DNA of 64,000 bases. Source: Enterovibrio coralii. Its GTDB lineage: Bacteria > Pseudomonadota > Gammaproteobacteria > Enterobacterales > Vibrionaceae. The stretch spans positions 81,827-145,826 of the forward strand of contig NZ_LNTY01000004.1 in the NCBI RefSeq assembly GCF_001559595.1. The letters are read 5' to 3'. The notes beneath the pieces are model-generated. The model was given only the letters and a program-made list of their open reading frames with translations. It had not been told where the DNA came from and ran no database searches. The position numbers and the translations under genes are program-made. Within the stretch, counting starts at the first letter, position 1, and each line of letters starts with the position of its first letter. Positions 39,311 through 48,487 of the stretch are shown piece by piece.

Positions 39311-39853
39311 ATGAACAGAATCTTTAAATATGCTGCGTTGAGTTCATTGGTTGTATTCAGTGCGACCGCGGAAGAAGCGGCTTTTTCACCATATGTCACC
39401 GCCAACGGAGAAATCAGCTTTCCCGAAAACTTTCGAGACAAAATGATGCACCTCGGTTCTTGGTTTGTACCTGCGGGTGGAGCAAGTGGTTTTCACGGCG
39501 TGTATACCGAGCCAGCTTCCGTGGAAGCTTTCAGAAAAAATGGTCAGTTTCCCGATGGTGCCACCATTGTTAAAGAGCTTCGTGCTCACGCGACGGGTGA
39601 TTTCACCACAGGTACAGGCGTGAGTTATGAAACTGCAGAACTCAAGCAATGGTTTGTGATGATAAAAGACAGCGAGAATCGGTTCTCAGACAGTAAAATC
39701 TGGGGAGATGGTTGGGGATGGGCATTGTTTAAGCCGGGAGAGCTCTCAACCAATGCCTCAACAAATTACCAAACCGATTGTTTAGGTTGTCATGTTCCAG
39801 CGAAAGAAACGGATTGGATTTATACGCAAGCTTATCCCGTCCTTTTTGAGTGA
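39311..39853 (+). CDS. cytochrome P460 family protein, second of tandem pair
   Basis: 180 aa with a signal peptide of about 20 residues. Same fold as its neighbour (LGSWFVPAGGASGFHGVYTEPASVEAF, GATIVKELRAH) and a haem site CLGCH at 157-161. The two proteins share the P460 core but are diverged, so the pair is an old duplication or a heterodimer. GGAGAAGTAGC before the ATG; a terminator follows, closing the operon. Confidence 0.85.
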   Translation: MNRIFKYAALSSLVVFSATAEEAAFSPYVTANGEISFPENFRDKMMHLGSWFVPAGGASGFHGVYTEPASVEAFRKNGQFPDGATIVKELRAHATGDFTTGTGVSYETAELKQWFVMIKDSENRFSDSKIWGDGWGWALFKPGELSTNASTNYQTDCLGCHVPAKETDWIYTQAYPVLFE

Positions 39854-39869
39854 TCATTTGCCAATGTTT

Positions 39870-39894
39870 GCCGGCCTTCGGGCTGGCCTTTTTA
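39870..39894 (+). terminator. terminator after P460 operon
   Basis: GCCGGCC / GGCTGGC stem with a TTCG tetraloop and T5. It overlaps the end of the convergent transthyretin-like gene by three bases. Confidence 0.85.
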
Positions 39895-40245
39895 ATTTCC
39901 GCGGAAAATGGAATAACTGTAGGGAGAGATAAACAGCGGAAGGTGTACGTCTTGGTTGTGATCTGAAATACCAAACCGAACCACTATTTCGTTAAAAAAA
40001 GGAATGGGGTCGAGAGGCACATTGACGGAGCGAAAATAGGAAGCGGTTTCCAACACGAGCTGATATTGGCCGGAGGTGAGTGCAGAAGAATCGAGTAATG
40101 GCTCGTCCGTTTCGCCTTGTTCATTGGTAACTGTGGTGAGCAAAGGCACTAAGCCGTTTTCATCTATACGGTATAGCGAGATCTTTATTCCTATCGCAGG
40201 TTTGCCGCGGCATGTGTCCAAAATCAGTGTTGTGAGTTTTCCCAT
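39892..40245 (-). CDS. transthyretin/5-hydroxyisourate hydrolase-like protein, active site altered
   Basis: 117 aa from the ATG at 40245 (AAAGGC upstream). Transthyretin-like fold ending in the family signature PYSYSIFRGN (canonical YSTYRGS). The His before the C-terminal strand (DVHLPLF) is kept. The N-terminal catalytic His (canonical THVLD) is replaced by Leu in TTLILDT, and the catalytic Arg (canonical DGRTD) by Glu in QGETDE. Hydroxyisourate hydrolysis in purine breakdown is therefore doubtful. No urate-pathway genes are nearby. Confidence 0.75.
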   Translation of the reverse strand: MGKLTTLILDTCRGKPAIGIKISLYRIDENGLVPLLTTVTNEQGETDEPLLDSSALTSGQYQLVLETASYFRSVNVPLDPIPFFNEIVVRFGISDHNQDVHLPLFISPYSYSIFRGN

Positions 40246-40442
40246 AAGCGCCAGCCTTTGAGGATTGCTATACCGAGAGAAACGTGTCCTTTCTTTAGAA
40301 GCTAGCATTCAATTTGAACTTAACAGGCATCTAACGCTTAAAATTTGAACAAAAACAGTTTTTTGGCGCACTTTTAAGGATATCTATGCTATTTGCGGAG
40401 CTTCGTACGGTTTATGAGGCTTTACTGAGTGGTTTAATAAGA

Positions 40443-40468
40443 AACAGGCACCGAAGTGCCTGTTTTAA
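40443..40468. terminator. bidirectional terminator
   Basis: AACAGGCAC / GTGCCTGTT stem with a CGAA loop directly after the MFS stop codon. A-rich and T-rich flanks on both sides allow use on either strand. Confidence 0.85.
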
Positions 40469-40472
40469 AAGA

Positions 40473-41684
40473 TTATGCTGCAACCGGTGCGGCTGTGCGA
40501 ACAAGTGGTTTGTCATTAATTGGTAAATGAAGCAGCGCCGCTGCAACAGCAAGTACCACAGACGCCCACCAGATAGGCTCGTAAGAACCGTAGTAGTCGA
40601 ACACACGACCACCGACCCACGCACCAATAAAGCTACCAATTTGGTGAGTGAAGAACACCAAGCCGTAAAGGGTAGACATGTAACGAGGGCCAAAGATCTG
40701 GCGAACCAAACCGGATGTTAGTGGCACAGTACCCAACCAACAGAAACCTATTGCCGCACCAAAGATGGTTGCGGATTCTGTTGTCAGTGGCAGCATCACA
40801 AATAAGGCCAACACAACGGCGCGCATCATGTACAAACTTGTCATGACGATACGTTTGTTGAATCGGTCGCCCATCAGGCCCCAGAAGTACGAACCAAAGA
40901 TGTTGAAAATGCCCACATAAGCCAGAGCCATTGCAGCAACACCGCCCGGTAGGCCTTTGTCTGAAATGTAGCTAGGCAGGTGAGTGGCAATGAACATCAC
41001 TTGGAAACCACACACAAAAAAGCCAGCGTGGATCAGCCAGTAACCTGGGTGTTTGAATGCTTCTTGTAATGCTTCTTTGAGTGTTTGGTTGTCTTCAACA
41101 GCACTCACGGTAGAATTTTTCGCCGAGGTTTTCATGAAGACAGAGAAAGCGATCATCAGGGTACATGCCATCGCAAACACTTGCATGGCTGTCTGCCAGT
41201 CATAGTTTGCTAGCAAAGATTGTGCGCCTGGGATAACGGCGAACATACCAAATGAGCCCATTGCCGTCGTCAAACCAAATGCCTTAGCAGTGTGTTCTGC
41301 CGGTACCACTTTTGCTACCGCACCCAAAACAATCACGTAGCTTGTCGCACTGAGACCCAGACCAATCAAAATACCCATTGAGAGGTAAAGAACGCCGGTG
41401 CTGGTTGCAATCGATGTCAGGTACAGACCCAATGCGTACGCCACACCACCTGCCGCAATAATACGTTTTGCACCGAAACGGTCAGCCGCCATGCCAATAA
41501 AAGGTTGGAACGCGCCAAACATGAGGTTTTGAAGGGCGATAGCAAGGCTGAAAAATTCACGACCCGATTGGAAGGTGTCAGTGATTGGCATCATAAAGAT
41601 ACCGAACGATTGCCTGATCCCTAGGCTGATGATCAAAGTGCCTATTCCCAGCCATACCAGCAATGGGAATCTAAAAATACTCAT
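40473..41684 (-). CDS. MFS transporter
   Basis: 403 aa with twelve membrane segments. The MFS loop motif GMAADRFGAKR is between helices 2 and 3 and its repeat GLMGDRFNKR between 8 and 9. RQSFGIFMMPITDTF in helix 1 and FFTHQIGSFIGAWVGG in helix 11 resemble monocarboxylate and oxalate/formate-type MFS proteins. The substrate is unknown. AAGGTAG precedes the ATG, and a small His-rich gene lies 21 bases upstream on the same strand. Confidence 0.85.
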   Translation of the reverse strand: MSIFRFPLLVWLGIGTLIISLGIRQSFGIFMMPITDTFQSGREFFSLAIALQNLMFGAFQPFIGMAADRFGAKRIIAAGGVAYALGLYLTSIATSTGVLYLSMGILIGLGLSATSYVIVLGAVAKVVPAEHTAKAFGLTTAMGSFGMFAVIPGAQSLLANYDWQTAMQVFAMACTLMIAFSVFMKTSAKNSTVSAVEDNQTLKEALQEAFKHPGYWLIHAGFFVCGFQVMFIATHLPSYISDKGLPGGVAAMALAYVGIFNIFGSYFWGLMGDRFNKRIVMTSLYMMRAVVLALFVMLPLTTESATIFGAAIGFCWLGTVPLTSGLVRQIFGPRYMSTLYGLVFFTHQIGSFIGAWVGGRVFDYYGSYEPIWWASVVLAVAAALLHLPINDKPLVRTAAPVAA

Positions 41685-41705
41685 GAAACTACCTTAGCGT
41701 GAGTG

Positions 41706-41906
41706 TTATTGATGTTGGCCAACAGAAGGCGAGTGCGCTTCCATGTGTCCAGACGGGTGTGTGGAGTGGCGTTGATGACATCCACCGTCAACTGCATATT
41801 CACTTAACGCACTTCTAAGTGGTGCGCAGTTGTGAACAAAGAACAGGGTGACAATCAGCACCAGGAGCCACCTAGCAAGCTGCGCTGCGAGAGATTGTGA
41901 AAACAT
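41706..41906 (-). CDS. small His-rich exported protein
   Basis: 66 aa from an ATG at 41906 with GAGG upstream. An N-terminal hydrophobic segment (LARWLLVLIVTLFFVHNCAPL) looks like a signal peptide or anchor. The remaining 35 residues contain two Cys and six His in a tail such as GCHQRHSTHPSGHMEAHSPS. Such tails can bind copper or zinc, but I recognise no family. It precedes the MFS gene closely enough to be co-transcribed. It could be spurious; a longer frame reaches 41978. Confidence 0.45.
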   Translation of the reverse strand: MFSQSLAAQLARWLLVLIVTLFFVHNCAPLRSALSEYAVDGGCHQRHSTHPSGHMEAHSPSVGQHQ

Positions 41907-41985
41907 ATAGGCCTCTGGGATGACAGACGCGCGTAATGTAGAGATATCAATGGCATGAAACAAGTGAATAAAATGCAAAAATCAC

Positions 41986-42000
41986 ATGCATTTTGTGCAT
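41986..42000. promoter_or_regulatory. inverted repeat ATGCA-N5-TGCAT
   Basis: A short symmetric element about 80-95 bases upstream of the small His-rich gene, plausible as an operator for the MFS unit. Similar TGCAT words recur around it. Confidence 0.35.
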
Positions 42001-42195
42001 ATATGAAGTGAGAGTAACGAGAAAACAATGAGATGAATGGCCGAATATGCATTTGATGTATTTTGAGCGGTCAATCTTTGCGCATAGACCATGCCAAAGA
42101 TGTCTTACCAGTGGGAAAGTTCCCATCTACAAACAAAATCCATAAATTTCGCAAATGCATGGATCTCCATAAATAGTGCGTATTCATTAATTTGA

Positions 42196-42209
42196 CGAAA
42201 ACGTTTTCG
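42196..42209. promoter_or_regulatory. perfect palindrome CGAAAACGTTTTCG
   Basis: 14-base perfect palindrome with a central CG, the form bound by LacI/PurR-type regulators. It lies in the promoter region of the antiporter-decarboxylase operon, where an LacI-type site was not expected. Confidence 0.5.
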
Positions 42210-42273
42210 AAAATTTTGGTATCTAACCAGAACAGGAAAATATGTTCGCTAAGTTATTGATTTAGCTTTATTG

Positions 42274-42289
42274 TGTGACGTGTGTCACG
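42274..42289. promoter_or_regulatory. CRP-like site
   Basis: TGTGA-CGTGTG-TCACG matches the CRP consensus TGTGA-N6-TCACA at nine of ten arm positions. Confidence 0.6.
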
Positions 42290-42465
42290 ATTCTGGTGAG
42301 GTGAAATTATCAGGTTAGTAATCACTAAGATGCTAATGAATAGTGATTTACATGCTAGCGAAGAAACAGATTAGTGAAACGGATGATTGCATTTTTAGGG
42401 GTTTAAAAAAATCGAAAAAGGAGAAAAATAGCCTCCATCGAATAGAGCGACACGGTCTAAACGAT

Positions 42466-42506
42466 TTAATGAATATGTTTTTAATGAAGAAAAACATATT
42501 CATTAA
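42466..42506 (+). repeat. 17-bp perfect inverted repeat (leader hairpin)
   Basis: Arms TTAATGAATATGTTTTT and its exact complement flank a seven-base loop AATGAAG. It lies about 180 bases before the antiporter ATG. No T-tract follows, so it is not a classical terminator. As RNA it would form a very stable leader hairpin. Confidence 0.8.
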
Positions 42507-42689
42507 TGGATGCGTTCACACGAAATATCCATTGTGAATATTGCTGTAGTAAGAGCAGATTAGTTATTTCTGAATTATCACCAATATCAAATTAAGCCCT
42601 TTAAAAAATACAGTCGCCACGGAATCGGCATTAGCTATTTAATAAATTAAGTGTATTTGTCTATCTCGTCTGAATTGAGGGTTAAATTA

Positions 42690-44029
42690 ATGTCTTCAGA
42701 TGCCAGTAGTAAAAAAATGGGATTGGTTGGACTAACCGTTCTCGTTGCTGTAAATATGATGGGCTCCGGTATTATTATGCTGCCAGCGAGTTTGGCGCAG
42801 GTCGGAACGATTTCTCTTCTCTCTTGGGTTATTACCGCAGCCGGTGCAATGTGTATTGCATATACCTTTGCGAAATGTGGTGCCTTCTGTAAGCGTTCTG
42901 GTGGCATGTCAGCTACTCAGAAGAAGCGCACGGGAAATCTTCCTTCTTTATTTCCTCATACACATATTACGTATGTTTGGTTATTAGCTGTGTGGCAATT
43001 GCAGTTTCAGCGGTAGGTTACATCAAACCGTTTATGCCATGGCTAAACACCCCAATGCACACTTTCTTCGGTGTTGTGGCAATTCTTGTTCTGACCATGG
43101 TTGCTAACTTTGGTGGTCCAAAAATTACCGGCCAAATCTCGTCGTTCACCGTATGGGGTATTATCCTGCCAGTATTGGGCCTATCTATCATCGGCTGGTG
43201 GTGGTTCGATCCACAAACCTTCATGTCGGCTTGGAACCCACACCACGATACAACTATGCACTCAGTATCTTCCGGTATTGCACTGACATTGTGGGCATTC
43301 CTGGGTATTGAATCAGCGGGTGCAAACTCAGACGCAGTAGAAAACCCAGAGCGTAACGTACCTCTAGCAGTACTGTTCGGTACAGGTTTCGCAGCGATTG
43401 TTTACATCCTGTCTACCACTGTAATCCAAGGTATTATTCCTAACGCAGAACTGGCTAATTCAACTGCACCATTTGGTCTAGTATTCAGCCACATGTTCAA
43501 CCCAACAGTCGGTAACGTGGTTACTCTGGCAGCGGTTATTGCATGTATCGGTTCTCTACTGGGTTGGCAGTTCACTAACGCTCAAGTATCAAAAGCAGCG
43601 GCTGATGAAGGTCTGTTCCCTAAAGTGTTCGCAAAAACTAACAAAGCGGGCGCGCCAATCATGGGTATGCTCATCATGCTTGCAGCAGAACTTGCGCTTG
43701 CAGTGATGACAATTTCTCCAAACTTGGTGAATCAGTTCAACGCACTACTCAACCTAGCAGTATTCGTAAACATGGTGCCTTACATCCTGTCTATGACTGG
43801 TCTGGAAGTGATGCTGCGTAAAAACAAAGTATCTCCAGCGCAATACCGCCTCGGTGCGACAGTGGGTACCTTGGGTGTTATCTACAGTATCTACGGTGTA
43901 TATGCTTGCGGTGCGGAAGCAGTATTCGGCGGTACCATCCTGACTCTGTTCGGTTATATCTTCTACGGCTTTATCGCGGCACGAGATGTAAGCACTGATT
44001 CAGAAGTTAAAACAGAAGTAAAAGCATAA
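42690..44029 (+). CDS. PotE-like basic amino acid/polyamine antiporter (frameshifted)
   Basis: 446 aa when read across one frameshift. ATG at 42690 after GAGGG. APC-family carrier with twelve membrane segments: NMMGSGIIMLPASLA in helix 1, GKSSFFISSYTYY after the restored frame, FLGIESAGANSDAVENP in helix 6. The frame breaks at CAGCTACTC near 42914; one added T gives GGMSAYSEEAHGKS as in PotE. By sequence it is closer to the putrescine/ornithine carrier PotE than to E. coli AdiC. The following gene makes agmatine from arginine, so arginine/agmatine exchange is the likely role. The operon would give acid resistance. Confidence 0.85.
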
Positions 44030-44089
44030 TTAAAAGCGACATCATCTCCCCGATATAAATGTCACTAAAGAAATTATGAAGTAACAAAT

Positions 44090-44147
44090 TTAATCAAATG
44101 GCTGGCTTTAATTATTCTCCTGTCGTTGAAGCTGGTCATTTGATTAA
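44090..44147 (+). repeat. 22-bp intercistronic RNA hairpin
   Basis: Bases 44090-44111 pair with 44126-44147 around a 14-base loop. All 22 positions pair in the plus-strand RNA, four as G-U; on the minus strand those four would be mismatches. It lies between the antiporter stop and the decarboxylase start. No T-tract follows, so it is more likely a processing or mRNA-stabilising element than a terminator. Confidence 0.75.
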
Positions 44148-44295
44148 CCAAGAATCTGAGAAAGGCGAACGATACCATCGCCACTCAAAAAGAAATAACG
44201 TTAACCAACCTGCCTGACTTATTTATTTTTTCGATAAATTAGCCATCCAAAGCGTTGACGCTGAAATTAGAAAATTACCACAGGTAGTAATTATT

Positions 44296-46592
44296 ATGAG
44301 CAACAACTTCAGCAAAATGCGCACTCTGGTCGTAGAGCCGCAAAATATCGAACCAAGCAGCTATGCTGCTCGTACAACTCAAGCTCTGATTGCAGAACTG
44401 ACTCAACGTACAATTGATATCGTTACTGCAAAATCGTACGAAGATGCAAAAGCAGTTATCTTGCGTCACAAATCGACAGCCTCGTACTGACTCTGGATAA
44501 GTCTGAAGAACAAATCGTTCACTCTGAAGAAGAAATCGATCTGCTGAATACACTGAAAGATCGTCAATCTGAAGTGCCTGTATTCCTGCTGGCAGAACGT
44601 GCACGTACCTCAATCCTTGCAAACCGCAAACTGATGGAACGTGTTGACGAATGTTACTCTGTACTGGAAGACACCGCTGATTTCGTTGCTGGCCGTATCG
44701 TTGCTGCAATGAAACGCTACCGCGAACAAGTACTGCCACCATTGATGAAAGCAATGATGCAGTACAACGATATCCACGAGTATTCATGGTCTGCTCCAGG
44801 CCACCAAGGTGGTATCGGCTTCACCAAAACCCCAGCGGGTAACCAATTCCACCAGTTCTACGGTGAAAACCTGTTCCGTACCGATATGGGTATCGAGCGT
44901 GCCGCTCTGGGTTCACTGCTAGATCACACTGGCGCATTCAAAGACAGTGAAGTAGAAGCTGCTAAAGTATTCGGTGCTCACGAATCTTACTCTGGCATCG
45001 TTGGTACTTCTGGTTCTAACCGCACCATCATGCAAGCGTGTTTGAAAGATGACGACATTGCTATCATCGACCGTAACTGTCACAAATCCATCGAACAAGG
45101 CCTGATCCTGACGGGTGCTCGCCCTGTTTACATGGCACCAACACGTAACTGCTACGGCATCATTGGTCCTATCAGCAAATCAACCATGGCTGCTGCGAAC
45201 ATCGAGAAGATGATTGCAGAAGGCAAAATGACCAAAGATGCGAAAAACAAAAAACCAAAATACGCAGTAGTGACCAACTGTACTTACGACGGTATGGTTT
45301 ACAACTCAGAAAATGCAGAGTCTCTGCTGTCTGAAAGCTCTAACCGCATTCACATGGATGAAGCGTGGTTTGGTTATGCTCGCTTTAACCCAGTGTACCA
45401 AGGCCACTTCGCAATGCGTGGTGACGCGAAAGACCACAAAGGTCCAACAGTATTCGCGACTCACTCAACCCACAAATTGTTGAATGCGCTGTCTCAAGCA
45501 TCATACATTCACGTTCGTAACGGTGAAGACGCAATCGACTTCGATCGCTTCAACCAAGCGTACATGATGCACACTTCAACATCGCCACTGTATGCAATCT
45601 GTGCATCAAACGACGTTGCAGCGAACATGATGAAAGGCCAAAGCGGTCTGTCTCTGACGAATGAAGTGATTCGTGAAGCGGTTATCTTCCGTCAAAGCGT
45701 ACGTAAACTGTTCAACGACTACACTGCAGACGGTGATTGGTTCTTCAAACCTTGGAATGCTGAGGTTGTAACTGAAACCAACGGCGACAAAGTGAAGTTC
45801 GAAGATGCGTCTGTTGAGTCTCTGATGACAGTTCAAGAAAACTGGAAACTGCACCCAGAAGACAAATGGCATGGCTTCGAAAACATGGACAACGACTGGT
45901 GTATGCTGGATCCAATCAAAGTTAGCCTGCTAACTCCGGGTCTGGATGACAAAGGTAACTTCCTGGATCAAGGTGTACCTGCAGCACTGGTTAGCGCATA
46001 TCTGGGTCGTTTCGGTATCGTTCCAACACGTACTACTGACTTCCAAGTAATGTTCCTGTTCTCAATGGGTATTACTAAAGGTAAACGCGATACCTTGGTT
46101 AACACACTGCTGTCGTTCAAACGTCACTACGACAAAAACGCATCTCTGGAAACGATTCTTCCTGAACTGGTTGAAAGCGCACCAGAAGTGTACAAAGGCC
46201 TTGGCCTGCGTGATCTGGGTGACCGTATGTTCCAATACCTGGTTCGTCACAACCCAGCACAAGTACTGAACGAAGCATACTCAACACTGCCAGAAGTTGA
46301 ACTGAAACCACGTACTGCTTACCAACACATCGTTGCGAACGAAGTAGAGCTAGTACCTTCAGACAAACTGGAAGGCCGCGTTGCAGCGCACTCAGTGATC
46401 CCTTACCCACCAGGCATCCCAATGCTGATGGGTGGTGAGAACTTCGGTAACGAAAGCAGCCCACAAATTCAGTACCTGAAAGCACTGGAAGCATGGGATG
46501 AAGAGTTCCCAGGTTTCGAACACGAAACTGAAGGTGCGGAAAAAGAACACGGTAAATACCACGTTCTATGTATTAAAAGCGACGCGCTTTAA
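44296..46592 (+). CDS. adiA: biodegradative arginine decarboxylase AdiA (frameshifted)
   Basis: 765 aa when read across one frameshift, close to the 755 aa of E. coli AdiA. ATG at 44296 with AGGTAG upstream. An N-terminal receiver-like wing domain, then the PLP core: APGHQGGIGFTKTPAGNQF, GTSGSNRTIMQAC, DEAWFGYARF and the PLP lysine in HSTHKLLNALSQAS. A C-terminal domain ends in PYPPGIPMLMGGENFG. The frame breaks at CGTCACAAATC near 44469; one added C gives LRHQIDSLVLTLD. Many core segments match AdiA rather than lysine or ornithine decarboxylases. It converts arginine to agmatine plus CO2, consuming a proton. Confidence 0.93.
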
Positions 46593-46630
46593 GGTTGATG
46601 CTGCTTAAGCACATTAACTAATGAAATTGA

Positions 46631-46659
46631 AAACGCCTTCCACTCGGAAGCGTTTTTTT
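46631..46659 (+). terminator. terminator after adiA
   Basis: AACGC-TTCC / GGAAGCGTT stem with one bulged C and an ACTC loop, followed by T7. Confidence 0.85.
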
Positions 46660-46685
46660 ATGTCTATGTGCCATGAGCAAAGAGC

Positions 46686-47573
46686 TTAAGGGGCTGGGCA
46701 CCAGGTGTATACCGTATTGATGTCTGTCGCTGGCATTTTCAGCACCTTGTTGCTGCATCGGATATCGGCTCTTTTCATCGCGCGCTCTACGTCGCGATGA
46801 GGGTCAAGTTCCCCAAATTCGAGCAAGTTCAGCAAGGTTTGTGAAGGATTCGCAACGAAATCTTCGTAATTAACCGTCATTAAATCCAAATCAAGCTCGT
46901 CGATTTCTTGTTTTGTTGTTTGCAGCAGTTTGTTGAGCTGAAAAGCGGTGCCTGCGACTGCATGACGTCGCAGCAAGTCATATTGAGCCAGCTCTTGCAG
47001 CGAGTAGGTGCCGCGCCACCACAACATGTTTTTCCCTTGAAACTCCCAGTCCTCTAGCGACATGAGCGAGTTGACGGTCGATGCTGGGTCACGAACAACG
47101 TGCACAAACTTGGCGTCAGGAAACAAGCTTTGTAAATAGCAAAGTCGGGCAGGTCCGGTAAAGCGCAACGCCAGACGTGACTTTTCTGCGGTCACCATTC
47201 GGTTGCTTAACACCTTTTTAATCTCTGAGATCTCCATGGGAGACGCGTGTTTGCCACGAGCAAATCCGCGGTAGAAGTCTACGTCGTCGCGTGTCATTGA
47301 ATCCCAAAACAAGGTTGCTTCAGTTGGCGTCGGCGAGAAATCGTTGGCAATGGCCGAGCGCAATGACTTTGCAGGAAACTTGTTGGCTTTCGCGCGCCAG
47401 CCACTGGTGTATTTGAACAGCTTGTGCTGGAAATTGGAGGTAGGGTGTTTTTCAAAGTTTTCATCTAACCAACACAGCTCAGGGTGATGCAAAACAATAT
47501 TCGAAATCAGGCTGACACCTGAACATGGTGGTCCAACAAAAATCAGTGGTTTTTTCAATGATGGCAATTTCAT
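46686..47573 (-). CDS. sulfotransferase family protein
   Basis: 295 aa from the ATG at 47573; a GTG at 47585 is possible. The PAPS-binding loop FVGPPCSGVSLISN is at the N-terminus and the 3'-phosphate motif VVRDPASTVNSLMSLEDW is in the middle, as in Sulfotransfer_3 proteins. A later VNYEDFVANPSQTLLNLLEF segment is also typical. It would transfer sulfate from PAPS to a carbohydrate or small-molecule hydroxyl; the acceptor is unknown. Single gene. Confidence 0.8.
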   Translation of the reverse strand: MKLPSLKKPLIFVGPPCSGVSLISNIVLHHPELCWLDENFEKHPTSNFQHKLFKYTSGWRAKANKFPAKSLRSAIANDFSPTPTEATLFWDSMTRDDVDFYRGFARGKHASPMEISEIKKVLSNRMVTAEKSRLALRFTGPARLCYLQSLFPDAKFVHVVRDPASTVNSLMSLEDWEFQGKNMLWWRGTYSLQELAQYDLLRRHAVAGTAFQLNKLLQTTKQEIDELDLDLMTVNYEDFVANPSQTLLNLLEFGELDPHRDVERAMKRADIRCSNKVLKMPATDINTVYTWCPAP

Positions 47574-47759
47574 ATCTGAAAACACTCCCCTTGGCTGCGT
47601 GCGAGGAGAACTGCAATATGAATGCCATCTTATTCATTCGGGAATTCAGTGAGTTAAATCAGAACGGAGTACGCCATGTCTAAATGATTTGCATATTGAA
47701 AACGCAGGTTTTTGTTATGCAAATCACAATGTTGTGAAACACGGCGAGGTAGAAGAAAT

Positions 47760-48487
47760 CTAGCTTTGTTTGTCGGTAGAGCGGATGAACTGATGGATTA
47801 AAGAGACCACACGCTGACGGTCGCCTTCGCCATAGTGTTCAACCGTCCTTTTCGCGCTATCCACGGTGTCATTGCCTGCTTTTTCTCTTAACCGTTCCAG
47901 TAACTGAACGATAAAAGGTGCCGTGAACTCTGGGTGGCATTGCATGGTGAGAATGCGAGTGCCTTTCGCTGTGATGGCTTGCGGGCAGAAATCCGAGGCC
48001 GCGAGGGTAACAAACGCCGGTGCAGGGGAAAGTACCTGATCTTGATGGACAGCAAGCAAAGCGAGGCTTGAGGGCGTATCTTGCGTGAAACGCGTTTTAC
48101 CCGTCTCGGTGATCGTCACTGGATACAGCCCCATACCCCAGCCTTATCGGATTTCTCTACTTGACCACCCAGCGCATAATGAATTGCTTGATGCCCAAAA
48201 CAAATGCCAAGCATGGGTTGATGGAGTTTGTCACAAAGGCGAATGAATTCAGTGAGGGTCGCAATCCACGGGTCGCTTTCATACACACCCCATTTGCTGC
48301 CTGTCACCGCCCAAACGTCGCATTCATCTGGGTGCTGAGGGAATTGACCTTCAAAACAGCGGAACGTCTGTGTGACCTGAATCTGCTCGGTATTGAGCAG
48401 TCGCTTGAAGGCGTCATCATAGTGTCCGTAAACAGGGATGGTGTCTTCGTAATGATCGTCACAGAGTAATATTCCTACTGATTTCAC
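47760..48487 (-). CDS. class I glutamine amidotransferase (frameshifted)
   Basis: 242 aa when read across one frameshift, from a GTG at 48487 behind AAGGAG. GATase1 fold: nucleophile Cys in LGICFGHQAIHYALGG near residue 96 and the His-Glu pair in MQCHPEF. The break is near 48142; one added G gives SDKGWGMGLYPV, the canonical KGWG of this family. It resembles YfeJ/GuaA-like stand-alone amidotransferases that transfer glutamine nitrogen in small-molecule metabolism. The substrate is unknown. The three catalytic residues are all present. Confidence 0.82.

Larger units (their letters stand above)
42001..42689. other. long regulatory intergenic region before antiporter gene
   Basis: About 690 AT-rich bases with no supported gene. 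It holds a LacI-like palindrome (42196-42209), a CRP-like box (42274-42289) and a long perfect hairpin (42466-42506), each listed separately. A 64-codon frame at 42343-42537 contains the hairpin; it has no recognisable ribosome site. Confidence 0.6.

Noticed and set aside
42343..42537. 64-codon frame as a speF-type leader peptide
   Set aside because: No clear ribosome site and no match to the known ornithine-sensing leader motif; the region is better explained by the hairpin. Kept only as a possibility in the findings.
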